DNA of 53,791 nt, taken from positions 1 to 53,791 of the forward strand of contig DATKLX010000168.1 of assembly GCA_035542155.1 (NCBI GenBank), in the 5' to 3' direction. Both the position numbers and the translations under genes were made by a program. Shown here one piece after another: positions 7,160-17,193 of the stretch (the first letter of the stretch is position 1; each line of letters starts with the position of its first letter). This DNA is from DATKLX01 sp035542155. GTDB lineage: Bacteria > Chloroflexota > Anaerolineae > Anaerolineales > Anaerolineaceae. The notes under the pieces are model-generated. The model made no database searches and was not told the origin of the DNA. It saw only the letters and a program-made list of their open reading frames with translations.

Positions 7160-9505
7160 TTAATTTCGAGAAAGCTTCTGTTTGATCCACAATGCCAATA
7201 ATGATCCACGAAGGCGGCTCCAACCTTCGATCCCTTGTACAGCCTGGCCACGGGTCGGCTGGTCGGGGCTGTAGGAGGACTGAACATATAACCAGACCAG
7301 AGCGTCTAGCTGGCGCAGCGCTTCCGTTTTCCTGTATAGATCGCGCTCCTGGCCCCACTCGGTGGACAACCTGATTTTAACCCTTTCGGAGAATTCCAAT
7401 GGAGTATCTCCGGTGGCAATGGGGGTCCGGATTCGCCGGGCGTAGCTGACCAATTGGCGATAGAGATGTACGGCGATTCTTTCCGGCGGCAAATGAGCCA
7501 GGCGGTAAGCCTGAATTTTCCGCCAGACCAGCAGACCAAAAAACCCGGCCCCAAACAGGCCGGTCAGCGCCCAGGCTATCCACCGCTGAACTGGGGAGGC
7601 TGGACCGGGGCTCTGCTCACCGGCCGGAAACTGGGGCTCAGCCTGCTCTTCAGGGAGAACCTGGCGTTCAGGGAAGCCCTCCGGGGTGGCGAGAACGGCT
7701 GTGGGCTCGAATTCTACCCAGCCGTAGCTGGGGAAGTAGATCTCAGGCCAGGAATGGGCGTTGGCCTCGGTGACAACGTAGCGCAAAGCGCCAGCGTCAT
7801 ATGTTCCACTGGCGTAGCCAATCACCAGACGTGCGGGGAGGCCAATGGATCTGGCGAGGACGACCATGCTCGAAGCGTAGTAGTCGCAGTAGCCTTTCTT
7901 GAGGTCAAAGAGAAAATAATCGACAATATCCTTGTTGGCCGGGGGAGCGGGCAGGGCCAGGGTATATGGATAATTCCGCAGGAAAGTTTCGATAGCTTTG
8001 GCCTGGTCGTACGGCGTGATAGCGGTGGCGGTGATATCGCGGGCAAGGGAGCGGACCCGGTCGGGAAGACCAGCGGGCAGTTGGAGATATTTCTGGCGAA
8101 CCCATCCCGGGTAATCGCGGCCTGCCGTGGCGAGATACTGGCGGGGATATTCAGGGACGGCCGATTCAACAATATACTCCCTGGATCGTATGCTGACCGC
8201 AAAAACGTCCTCTTTCGAACGCATCGCTGCTTCGAATGGCTGGTTCGCGGAGACCAGGATCCCGGAATAATAGGCGATATTTCCCACATTTTCGACCAGG
8301 TGGATCTCCTGTTTGAAAGATCTGAAGTGGACCGGGTCGTAGGTGAGGAGCCTGTTTCCAGCCAGAACCGTCTCGACCTGGAACCCCGATGTCAGCCAGC
8401 CAGCGCCTGTGTAGCGGTCGTAGGTAGTGCCGCGCCAGTAGTGAACTGGAAGTTGCTGTTTGGGGGTCGCAATTTCCGCGGAGGGTTTAACCGTTTGAAC
8501 AGTCATCACTGCTTTTTGGGAGAGTTCCGGTCCGGACCCGATCAGATGGCTGCGCGGAAGGCCTGGGCTTTCGAAATCGATAAAGGTGTGGTTAACGATC
8601 TGCCTGGGTTGGGGATGGAGACCGAGCGGCTGGCCGATGGTCTCGCCGTGGGTGTCCTGGCTTTGGGTCCAGTACTGGAAAGCTGAGGTGATTTCATTGA
8701 TGGAAATCGAAGGAATGACGAGGGCCATGGTGAGGATGGCGACGATGATTGGGAGGGAGACCATAGCCAAATCGAGGCGGATTTCTAGGGAAAAGTCAAT
8801 CTGGGCGCGCTGCCAGGTTTCCTCATGGACGATGTGGGGGGAAAGGATGCAAAGGAGGAGGAAGGTGGCCAGGAAGATGAGGATGGAGTGCGAGTAATGG
8901 TTCGCATAGCCAAGTAAAACAGCGAGAAGGATCAAGGAAGGAAGGAGAATGTGAATGGCCTGATAACGGCGTTGCGTTGCCCAGGCGATCCAAAACACCG
9001 CAGCCCAGAGCAGGACTCCCCAGAAGAAGAGAACGGCGACAGGATCGTAGAAGGCTTCTCCGTGCGCGTAGTCAACAAACCAGGTGGCGATCCGCAGGCT
9101 TACCCCAGAAACGGAGGTCTGAAGGGCATTCCAGGCAGCGGAAACCTCGACGAGCGGCGAAGATCCTGGTGTCAGAGAAGATTTCAATGTGCGAATGTAT
9201 TCCCCGGCCTGCCGGAATACGAGCCAGGCCTTATCGCCTAACTGGCCGAGGCGAAACCAGAGGCCGAACGAGCCAGCTGCCAGGCCCAGCGCAATCCCTG
9301 CCCATCCTGACCGGATCCATTTGCCGAAAAAATATCCGGCCAGAAAAGCCAACAAGACCAGGCGGACAATTAAAGCCTGGTCCAAACCCTCAACGACCTC
9401 AAATACACCGGCCACCAGGCAGGCGGACGCGATCAGGGTCAGAACTACCAATAACAAGCTAGAAATCTTTAACCGGCTGGAAATCCAGGCAAGTGCGGTG
9501 GTCAT
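7160..9505 (-). CDS. TgpA-type membrane transglutaminase-like protein
   Basis: A 781-residue protein with about six to seven hydrophobic segments in residues 15-270 (TgpA N-terminal region), a large extracytoplasmic region, a transglutaminase core, one further membrane helix (about 640-660) and a cytoplasmic DUF4129-like tail. The core has GYC(540)DYYASSMVVLAR, NAH(584)SWPE and a final EFEPT with Glu600 where Asp is more usual, so the thiol triad seems intact. The ATG at 9505 overlaps the stop of the DUF58 gene (9502-9505), so I reject the longer frame opening at 9577. Family members are linked to MoxR and DUF58 genes and are thought to act on proteins at the cell surface. The substrate is not known. 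Confidence 0.9.
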   Translation of the reverse strand: MTTALAWISSRLKISSLLLVVLTLIASACLVAGVFEVVEGLDQALIVRLVLLAFLAGYFFGKWIRSGWAGIALGLAAGSFGLWFRLGQLGDKAWLVFRQAGEYIRTLKSSLTPGSSPLVEVSAAWNALQTSVSGVSLRIATWFVDYAHGEAFYDPVAVLFFWGVLLWAAVFWIAWATQRRYQAIHILLPSLILLAVLLGYANHYSHSILIFLATFLLLCILSPHIVHEETWQRAQIDFSLEIRLDLAMVSLPIIVAILTMALVIPSISINEITSAFQYWTQSQDTHGETIGQPLGLHPQPRQIVNHTFIDFESPGLPRSHLIGSGPELSQKAVMTVQTVKPSAEIATPKQQLPVHYWRGTTYDRYTGAGWLTSGFQVETVLAGNRLLTYDPVHFRSFKQEIHLVENVGNIAYYSGILVSANQPFEAAMRSKEDVFAVSIRSREYIVESAVPEYPRQYLATAGRDYPGWVRQKYLQLPAGLPDRVRSLARDITATAITPYDQAKAIETFLRNYPYTLALPAPPANKDIVDYFLFDLKKGYCDYYASSMVVLARSIGLPARLVIGYASGTYDAGALRYVVTEANAHSWPEIYFPSYGWVEFEPTAVLATPEGFPERQVLPEEQAEPQFPAGEQSPGPASPVQRWIAWALTGLFGAGFFGLLVWRKIQAYRLAHLPPERIAVHLYRQLVSYARRIRTPIATGDTPLEFSERVKIRLSTEWGQERDLYRKTEALRQLDALVWLYVQSSYSPDQPTRGQAVQGIEGWSRLRGSLLALWIKQKLSRN

Positions 9506-10794
9506 CCGAAGCTCTTCCAGGCTAGATCTTTGGGTTTCTGGACCGGAACGGCCTTGCCGGTAGGAAGTATGCGCCAATCCCAGGCGTTTTCCGGCTGGTT
9601 TTTCCCCGAAATGAAAGATTCGACCAGAGCGGGAGTGATCAAATAGTTCGCCACATCGAGATCATCCAGAGCGGCTTTGAACGGACCGGCTGACGGCGCG
9701 CTCGCAAACGCTGCCGGGTCGAGCAGAAGGATGGTGGGGACGACCCCCCGCCAGAGGAGGTGCGTTATTTCGTCCAGCCAGGCCTGTTCCATAGATGGAG
9801 TGATGATCACCAGGCTGATTCGCGAGTGGAAATCCTGACCGGCGTTCGTGAGCAATGCAGCCAGGGAAAAGTCGCCAGGAGTTACTCTGGCCAGGGTCTG
9901 GAGAATCTCCCAGCGCTGGCCTTCGCCGGGTTGGGGGGGTAGCCAGACTAGATCCTGTCCGGTCGTGACCAGCCCCACCGCGATCCCCGATTTTAACCCT
10001 TGGGAAGCCAAGGATGCCGCCAGGATAACGCCGATCTCCTCAGTCGACTGGTTGCCAGAACCCACCTGCACCCGGCGATCCAGGTCCAGCAGGATCCACC
10101 AGTCTGAGGCCGGGGTATGTTCGAAGGTGCGGACGTATAGAGAATCCCGCCTGGCTGTGGTGCGCCAGTGGACCCAGCGCAAGGTATCTCCGGGAACGTA
10201 TTCGCGGACACCGGTTGTGCTGATCGATTGGTCGATGGATTGGCGGGAGGGACGGCCTTCTCCAGATCTGCCCCCGGATGCAACCTGGATAGTGGGAAGC
10301 GGAACCACAGGAGGGGTCACCAGAATGTTAGCTTGAGCTGAGTGTTCGATCTGAATGGTGAAAATTCCAAAGGGATCTCCTGTTCGCAGGGTCGTAGGGC
10401 CGAGTGTATACACACCCCGTCGGGCGCAGACCTGGTGCGCGATCCATTCGTTCGTAGACCGCCCGCCGACGCCGGTAGCCCGGCTGAGCGAATCCCCTGG
10501 AATGGTAGAGTGGTCGACCATCTCGATCCAAAGCGCCGGAAAGGAACTCTTGTTCACCAGGCGAAAACGCTCTTCGATAATATCTCCGACTTGCGCCCAG
10601 CCAAAGCGGGTTTCTCGTTCCAGAGATAGAGATTTGCGCATCGCGCGGGCCCAGAAGAAAGCTATGCAAAACGCGCTGCCCAGGCCGATGAAGAGGACCA
10701 ACCAGCCTCTGAATGGAAAGAGGATTTGAAGGATCAATACAATACCAATAGAAACCGGCCAGAAAACTGAGTTCAACCGGCTTTTGGACTGCAT
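9502..10794 (-). CDS. DUF58 domain protein (second DUF58 of the TgpA operon)
   Basis: A 430-residue protein with two N-terminal hydrophobic segments (about 10-27 and 30-50), an extended beta region and the DUF58 signature REYVPGDTLRWVHW at 197-210, followed by a von Willebrand A-like domain (DWWILLDLDRR). DUF58 proteins commonly pair with MoxR AAA+ ATPases. I take the ATG at 10794, which lies 4 nt after the stop of the DUF4129 gene. The frame stays open to 10989, but the extra 65 residues overlap that gene and are low-complexity Arg/Lys/Pro text. The protein resembles the DUF58 at 39354 more than its operon mate at 13606, judging by the shared GVREY-PGD-L---HW-TTARRD pattern. Confidence 0.88.
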   Translation of the reverse strand: MQSKSRLNSVFWPVSIGIVLILQILFPFRGWLVLFIGLGSAFCIAFFWARAMRKSLSLERETRFGWAQVGDIIEERFRLVNKSSFPALWIEMVDHSTIPGDSLSRATGVGGRSTNEWIAHQVCARRGVYTLGPTTLRTGDPFGIFTIQIEHSAQANILVTPPVVPLPTIQVASGGRSGEGRPSRQSIDQSISTTGVREYVPGDTLRWVHWRTTARRDSLYVRTFEHTPASDWWILLDLDRRVQVGSGNQSTEEIGVILAASLASQGLKSGIAVGLVTTGQDLVWLPPQPGEGQRWEILQTLARVTPGDFSLAALLTNAGQDFHSRISLVIITPSMEQAWLDEITHLLWRGVVPTILLLDPAAFASAPSAGPFKAALDDLDVANYLITPALVESFISGKNQPENAWDWRILPTGKAVPVQKPKDLAWKSFG

Positions 10795-10798
10795 GGCA

Positions 10799-12382
10799 TC
10801 AGGACTTTCTGCTCTCACGAAAACGCTGGATGGCTGTGCTGATTTGTTTCCAGGATAGCCTGGCAAGGTTGGAGGTTTTTTCAGTAATCGGGTGGGGGGT
10901 ATAACGAGCCTCGATAAATGCATCGGTAAGGAGCTGGATTTCTTCTTCCACTTCAGGGATCGTGTGGTCGAGGGTTTTCTGGTATTCACGGGGCGTTTGC
11001 ACCGTTTTCCGCTCCAGGGGGCTGCCCTTGTTTTCGTGGATGAGATCCAGATAGGCGGATAAGACCTGGTCGCGCGGATCGCTGATTGACCGGGGGCTCC
11101 TACCTGGGGTGGGGCGCGGCGCCATTTCTTTCCGGAGATGTAGAATTCTCTGGATGCCCAGACTCACTCCTTCCTCGACACGCGCTTTGGCGCCGTGGAA
11201 CCATCTGAGTAACCAGCGCGCTACCGTCGCAAACCAGGCGAATGCCGGCAGATTGCGCAGCTTGGCGACCAGTTCCCCTCGCTGTTTCAGGTAGTGATAC
11301 AAAGAAAAGAAGCTGATGGCAAAAATCGTCCCCCAGAGGAGGATAGTTTTTAAGAGCTCCATCCAGGGAGAGGATGCCAGGTGAGTCTGATCCAGAAATG
11401 GATTGATCGGGGGAAGGGTCGGAGCCGCCTGCCGGGGAACAGGTTGTCCGAAAAGACTGAGAAGCCACTGGTAAAGCAGAAAAAAAGGGACCAGAATAAG
11501 CAACTGAAAGAGGCTAAGCAGGAGATAAAAACCGGTGATGATCCAGCCAAGCAAAGTTAAAAAGCCAATCGAATAACGGGTTGGCAGGAAGCTGGCGATG
11601 AAGGCGACGCCAACCAATACGACCAGGCTGTAGATTCCCCAGCGCAAAGCCATATCGCGGCGAATCGGGATTTCCTGAAGATACCAGCGGGTCCGCAGCG
11701 TTGAAAACCGGGTCAGGCCCAATAAAATCAACCCGGCAATAAAATACACCACCAAATTCCAAATCTGGCTGGGCGCATCAACCACCCGGAATCGATTCCC
11801 GCTGATCTCGACGCGGATCACCGCGGTCATCAGCAGCATCACCGCACCAACGATAAAGACGAACGTAATCAGGCTTCTACGGATTGTCTCACGGTTCTGG
11901 ATATAATATCCTTTCCGTTCCATGTCCAGTTGGTCGGGATCGTGTTCGAGCAGGCGAAGGTCTTCGATCAACGTGCTGCTCAGAAAGTGGATGACGAAGG
12001 CGAATGCCAGAGCCACCACAACTTCTGAAGGCAACAGTACGTCGAGGGGGGATTCCTGCAATGAGCTCAGGTCTTCTTGAAGTGCGCCAAATCCATAGGT
12101 CAGGTAAATACTCAGGCGAACGAAAATTAAGATCACGACCCATTCGACAGCCTGCTGTAGAAACCAATCTGGGGAAAATATTGGGGTATCCTCGATATAT
12201 CTGCGTGAAACCAGGACCTGTAAAGAAACGAATAAAGCGATAGCCAGGTAATATTCGCCTTGCCAGAGCGGATATAATCGCGCGCCCAAATTGACAACCG
12301 TGGCCGCGAAACAGACCATCATCACGCAGGCAAGGAAATAGGTGGCTACGACAGGTAAATTCCGGTTCCAGGATGAGATCAT
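10799..12382 (-). CDS. Polytopic membrane protein with C-terminal DUF4129
   Basis: A 527-residue membrane protein. Hydrophobic helices lie at about 12-32, 40-55, 78-95, 108-128, 170-185, 212-232, 250-268, 275-305 and 340-362. The cytoplasmic tail (about 385-527) includes VLSAYLDLIHENKG and an acidic helical part typical of DUF4129, the module that accompanies TgpA transglutaminases. There is no catalytic motif. It lies between two DUF58 genes: 27 nt after the first and 4 nt before the second. It probably forms a membrane platform with the DUF58 and transglutaminase partners, which is inference from context. Confidence 0.8.
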   Translation of the reverse strand: MISSWNRNLPVVATYFLACVMMVCFAATVVNLGARLYPLWQGEYYLAIALFVSLQVLVSRRYIEDTPIFSPDWFLQQAVEWVVILIFVRLSIYLTYGFGALQEDLSSLQESPLDVLLPSEVVVALAFAFVIHFLSSTLIEDLRLLEHDPDQLDMERKGYYIQNRETIRRSLITFVFIVGAVMLLMTAVIRVEISGNRFRVVDAPSQIWNLVVYFIAGLILLGLTRFSTLRTRWYLQEIPIRRDMALRWGIYSLVVLVGVAFIASFLPTRYSIGFLTLLGWIITGFYLLLSLFQLLILVPFFLLYQWLLSLFGQPVPRQAAPTLPPINPFLDQTHLASSPWMELLKTILLWGTIFAISFFSLYHYLKQRGELVAKLRNLPAFAWFATVARWLLRWFHGAKARVEEGVSLGIQRILHLRKEMAPRPTPGRSPRSISDPRDQVLSAYLDLIHENKGSPLERKTVQTPREYQKTLDHTIPEVEEEIQLLTDAFIEARYTPHPITEKTSNLARLSWKQISTAIQRFRESRKS

Positions 12383-12409
12383 TTACACGGTCTTTCAAAA
12401 ATATAACGA

Positions 12410-13606
12410 TTATCTCCACATCTCCAGGTCGCCCTGGAAGGCAACCTGGTGGACCTGGATGCCGTAATGACTGGCTTTCTTGCGGCTTTCATCGAGCCCG
12501 GGAGCGGATCCCGCCAGCAACACGCTGACGCTCAAGCCCCTGCGCTGGGCCTGGAGCAGCTCGTCGAACAGGTCCGAGCCTAGCTGGCCGGTAATTACCA
12601 GCACCGTCGCGCCCCAGGCCAGTAGTGGAGATTCGCTGCGGATTTTTTCGAGGATAGGCCGGGTAACAGCGGCCTGGATGCGAGCCAGGAGATCCAGGCA
12701 GTCCATCAGGTGCCCCTGGCCTTTGTGGGGAGGAATCAGCCCGGGGATGCTGCCAGCCCGGAGCGGATCCAGTCCGTTGGTGGAAAGGCCGATGGACTGT
12801 TTTTTCTGAATCACCCAATTGGCTATGGACGCCGCTGCGACGATCGCAAGCTCAGTCTGGTCAAAATGATGCCGAAAGTCATACGCTTGCTGGTTGAGAT
12901 CGAGGAAAATGCAGGCTTCAAGGGCAATGGATGGCTCAAACTTCTTGACCAGCATCTGGCCAGAAGCGGCAGTGGATTTCCAGTCCACGTGGCGGAGCGA
13001 ATCTCCCCGAAGATATTCCCGCTTGCCGATCACCCGGGTTGGATCCTCGAAGATGGGCTGGTGAAATCTCAGCGTCCCAAAGGGGGAATTGGTCGGCAGG
13101 CCTATTCTCGAAAGAGGAATGATTAGCGGGTAGACGATCAGCTCGTCGGTGGGCCCCTGGCGATGGTTTTCTTTGACCAGGCCAAACAAGTCTCCCGATT
13201 CCAGGTAGAGAGGGCCTACCTGATAGTACCCGCGCTTTCGGGCGTTGACGTGGTAATCGAAAACCTCCCTGTCGCGTGGCCCAAGAAGGGTAACCTGCTG
13301 AAAAAAATTGGGAGCAATCAAGTCCAAAGGCAGGCTATCGTGAATCAACACCCAAAGTGTCGGAAGCCTACCGGGATTGTACAACTCCAGGTGAATGGGA
13401 ATGGTATCGCCGAGAAAAGCCCGGTTGGGCAAGGAACGACGGAACTGGATCTGCCGGAGGGTATAGCGGCTCCACCAACTGCCAACCAGGAAAATCCCAC
13501 CGACCAGATAGAATATTAGTAAAACCGAATCTTCTCGTAAGAGTGCGGCAACGATTAGAAGGATGACCAGGAGCGGAATAAAATCAACCATAAACTTCCA
13601 AGTCAC
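12410..13606 (-). CDS. DUF58 domain protein (first DUF58 of the TgpA operon)
   Basis: A 398-residue protein with a hydrophobic N-terminal hairpin (about 7-45), a beta-rich middle and the DUF58 signature KREYLRGDSLRHVDW (195-209), then a von Willebrand A-like part (CIFLDLNQQAYDF; ATVLVITGQLGSDLFDELLQ). The GTG start overlaps the TGA of the MoxR gene (13603-13606), a tight ATPase-partner coupling typical of MoxR-DUF58 pairs. An in-frame ATG five codons later is the only near alternative. It is clearly diverged from the other DUF58 genes: the shared TTARRD after the signature is replaced by STAASG. Confidence 0.88.
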   Translation of the reverse strand: MTWKFMVDFIPLLVILLIVAALLREDSVLLIFYLVGGIFLVGSWWSRYTLRQIQFRRSLPNRAFLGDTIPIHLELYNPGRLPTLWVLIHDSLPLDLIAPNFFQQVTLLGPRDREVFDYHVNARKRGYYQVGPLYLESGDLFGLVKENHRQGPTDELIVYPLIIPLSRIGLPTNSPFGTLRFHQPIFEDPTRVIGKREYLRGDSLRHVDWKSTAASGQMLVKKFEPSIALEACIFLDLNQQAYDFRHHFDQTELAIVAAASIANWVIQKKQSIGLSTNGLDPLRAGSIPGLIPPHKGQGHLMDCLDLLARIQAAVTRPILEKIRSESPLLAWGATVLVITGQLGSDLFDELLQAQRRGLSVSVLLAGSAPGLDESRKKASHYGIQVHQVAFQGDLEMWR

Positions 13607-14556
13607 TTTTTTGAGACTTTTCCCAGGTCGAGCGGGCTTTTTTCGAGTACCTCGCGGACGATGGACGGAGCCGTTTTGCCGCGCAGCTCCGATTCGGGCC
13701 GGACGATAATGCGATGGGACAGGGTATAAGGGATCAGGTATTTGATATCCTCAGGTAGGACGAAATCCCGGCCGCGGATACAGGCGAGAGCCTGTGCGCT
13801 CTTGAACAGCGCCAGGCTGGCGCGAGGGCTGGCGCCCAGAGCGAGATCTGGATGTACGCGGGTAGAAGCGACCGCATCGATGATGTACTTTTGAATAGTC
13901 TCGTCGACATGGATTTCCCAGATGCGATGCTGGAAATCCAGCAGATCCTGGCCATCCACCACCGGTTGGAGCGTATTCACCGGATGCTCGCGCTGAAGAT
14001 TGAGCAGGATCTGGCGCTCTTCCTCTGGGGAAGGATAACCCATGGGAATGCGCATCAAGAAACGATCGACCTGGGCTTCGGGGAGTGGAAAGGTGCCTTC
14101 GTACTCAATCGGATTCTGGGTGGCGAGGACCAGGAAGGGACGGGGCAGCGGGCGAGTGACGCCATCGACGGTGACCTGCTGCTCCTGCATCGCCTCCAAC
14201 AGTGCAGATTGGGTGCGGGGTGTGGCGCGGTTGATCTCGTCGGTGAGGAGGATGTTGACGAAAACCGGACCCGGCTTGAATTCAAACTCGCCGCGTTGCT
14301 GGTTAAAAATAGAAACGCCGGTGACATCATTGGGCAGCAAATCGGGAGTGCATTGGAGGCGTTTAAAGGTTCCTCCAAGACTGATCGCCATCGAGCGGGC
14401 GAGCATTGTTTTCCCAACCCCGGGAACATCTTCGATGAGGACATGGCCTTCGCACAAAAGAGCGACGAGAAGGAGCTCGATAGTCGCGCGCTTACCGACG
14501 ATCACCTTTTCGACATTGGCAATCACTCGCTGGGAAAATTCCTCAAGATCGGCCAT
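13603..14556 (-). CDS. MoxR-family AAA+ ATPase
   Basis: A 317-residue AAA+ ATPase of the MoxR class, proposed to act as chaperones for their operon partners. Walker A is DVPGVGKT (43-50), Walker B LLTDE (103-107), followed by NRATPRTQSALLEAMQE. Sensor 1 is in ATQNPIEYEGT, and the C-terminal lid carries LGASPRASLALFKSAQA. It is the first gene of the minus-strand cluster and shares its stop with the next start (GTGA). A second copy with the same motifs is at 38383. The likely role is ATP-driven assembly or remodelling of the DUF58/DUF4129/TgpA membrane proteins. Confidence 0.93.
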   Translation of the reverse strand: MADLEEFSQRVIANVEKVIVGKRATIELLLVALLCEGHVLIEDVPGVGKTMLARSMAISLGGTFKRLQCTPDLLPNDVTGVSIFNQQRGEFEFKPGPVFVNILLTDEINRATPRTQSALLEAMQEQQVTVDGVTRPLPRPFLVLATQNPIEYEGTFPLPEAQVDRFLMRIPMGYPSPEEERQILLNLQREHPVNTLQPVVDGQDLLDFQHRIWEIHVDETIQKYIIDAVASTRVHPDLALGASPRASLALFKSAQALACIRGRDFVLPEDIKYLIPYTLSHRIIVRPESELRGKTAPSIVREVLEKSPLDLGKVSKK

Positions 14557-14592
14557 AAATTTCTGCCTGTTGAATCATTGAGTTTCTCTATC

Positions 14593-14623
14593 ATTATACT
14601 GTGGTCTTTGCCGGTTCGTGCAA
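14593..14623 (-). promoter_or_regulatory. Promoter of the MoxR/TgpA operon
   Basis: On the minus strand a perfect TATAAT (14598-14593) lies about 30 nt before the predicted transcript start region of moxR (ATG at 14556). The nearest -35-like element is TTGCAC (14623-14618), with a long 19-bp spacer. It interleaves with the plus-strand promoter at 14608-14636, so the two divergent transcripts probably compete for polymerase. Confidence 0.5.
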
Positions 14624-14636
14624 AGGCAAATATAAT
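14608..14636 (+). promoter_or_regulatory. Sigma-70-type promoter of the 2-hydroxyacid dehydrogenase/zwf operon
   Basis: TTGCCG (14608-14613), 17 bp, then a perfect TATAAT (14631-14636). The predicted start near 14643 leaves a leader of about 33 nt. The same two hexamers with the same spacing occur on the minus strand at 30498-30526. Confidence 0.75.
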
Positions 14637-14675
14637 CAGGGAGGCTAAAATAAGTTTCTGATAATCGAGGCGCGG

Positions 14676-15661
<986 letters not shown>

Positions 15662-15665
<4 letters not shown>

Positions 15666-17146
15666 ACCGCTCCCCGGATGCGATCGCGTTTGTGATCTTC
15701 GGAGCAACGGGCGACCTGACTCGCCGAAAACTGATTCCGGCGCTGTACGAACTGTGCGTGGCCGGCCGCCTGAACTATCCATTTTATATCTTTGGGTTTG
15801 CGCGCCGTGACTGGGATGACCGTGCTTTTATCCAGGTGCTTGCTGAGGGGGTGGAAGAGTTCGCCCATACCTGTCCGGTCCAGCAAGGCCCGTTGCACGA
15901 GCTGATCGACGACGCCTGTTATATTCGCTCTTCCTTCGATGAGATCGCCGGCTACGAGCAGTTAAAAACGGTCCTGAAAGAGCGCAATATCGAAAATTAC
16001 ATCTTTTACCTGGCAACCCCGCCGGATTCCTACGTCGAGATTATTCGCAGATTGGGTAAATCCGGCCTGGCTGTGGAGGATGGAGGATGGCGTCGGATTG
16101 TGATTGAAAAACCGTATGGCCGTGATTTGGCGTCAGCACAGGCGCTGGAAAAAGAAGTCCATGCTGTTTTTCAGGAGAACCAGATCTATCGTATCGATCA
16201 TTATCTTGGCAAAGAGACCGTCCAGAATATCCTCGTCTTCCGCTTCGCCAACGGGATCTTCGAACCTCTGTGGAATCGGAATTACGTGGACCACGTGCAG
16301 ATTACTGTGGCTGAAAGCGGTGGGGTAGGAACCCGGGCGGGATATTACGACTCGGCAGGGGTCATACGGGATATATTCCAAAACCACCTTCTCCAGCTCC
16401 TGACCCTGACAGCAATGGAGGCCCCCGTCGCGTTCAACCCGGATGACGTACGAAACGAGAAAGTCAAAGTGCTGCATGCGGTACGCCCATGGAAAGGGAC
16501 GGAGGCTCTGACCAATACCTTTCGCGCGCAGTATGTCTCGGGCCTGGTGGATTCGAAGCGCGTCCCAGGGTATAAAGACGAACCTGGAGTACCGCCGAAC
16601 TCGATCACCGAGACATATCTGGCAGTGCGCCTGTTCGTGGATAACTGGCGCTGGACAGGGGTGCCGTTTTATCTGCGCTCGGGAAAACGGCTGCCTCAGT
16701 CCATGACGGAGATTGCGATCCAATACAAACAGGTGCCTCTTTCCCTGTTCGGGTGGCGGAATATGGCCGGTGATGCGCCGAACATGCTCATCCTGAACCT
16801 GCAACCTGATGAAGGGATCACACTGACTTTTGGGGCAAAGGCGCCCGGGCCCATCAACACCATTGAGCCTGTCAAGATGGATTTTAGCTACGCAGAAACA
16901 TTTGGGAGCAAGGCGCCCGAGGCCTACGAACGTCTGCTGTTGGACGCCATTCAGGGGGATGCGACTCTGTTTACCCGCAGCGATGAGGTGCAATCGGCGT
17001 GGAAAATTACCACCAATATCCTGGACGCCTGGGTTGTGCAACCGCTGAAGAATCTGCCGGTGTATGAGGCGGGAACATGGGGACCACCCGGTGCAGATGA
17101 GTTTATTCACCGGAACGAACGGTACTGGCGGAATCCCGAGATATAA
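15662..17146 (+). CDS. zwf: Glucose-6-phosphate 1-dehydrogenase
   Basis: A 494-residue enzyme catalysing NADP-dependent oxidation of glucose 6-phosphate to 6-phosphogluconolactone, the first step of the oxidative pentose phosphate route. The nucleotide-binding motif is GATGDLTRRK (about 14-23). The substrate and catalytic motif RIDHYLGKE lies at about 177-185. The length is normal for the family. The GTG start overlaps the stop of the dehydrogenase upstream. No gnd or pgl gene follows, so the rest of the pathway is elsewhere. Confidence 0.96.
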
Positions 17147-17151
17147 GCGGT

Positions 17152-17157
17152 TATAAT
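17152..17157 (+). promoter_or_regulatory. Possible -10 box before the SH3-domain gene
   Basis: A perfect TATAAT lies 37 nt before the ATG at 17194, just after the zwf stop. I see no convincing -35 at 16-18 bp, so this may be a weak or activator-dependent promoter. A small stem, TCCCT/AGGGA (17165-17178), follows in the leader. Confidence 0.35.
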
Positions 17158-17193
17158 TCGTGTGTCCCTACTCAGGGATCATCCGGAGTACCC

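Noticed and set aside
7454..8686. 410-codon open frame on the plus strand
   Set aside because: It is antisense to the TgpA transglutaminase gene, whose family motifs are intact. The product has no recognisable domain and reads like reverse-strand translation of a GC-rich gene.
10795..10989. Possible 65-residue extension of the second DUF58 protein
   Set aside because: It overlaps the DUF4129 gene end in another frame, and the ATG at 10794 gives the usual start with a membrane hairpin.
13852..14661. 269-codon open frame on the plus strand
   Set aside because: It is antisense to the MoxR gene and runs through both divergent promoters.
16133..17110. 325-codon open frame on the minus strand
   Set aside because: It lies wholly within zwf, which is clearly the real gene.
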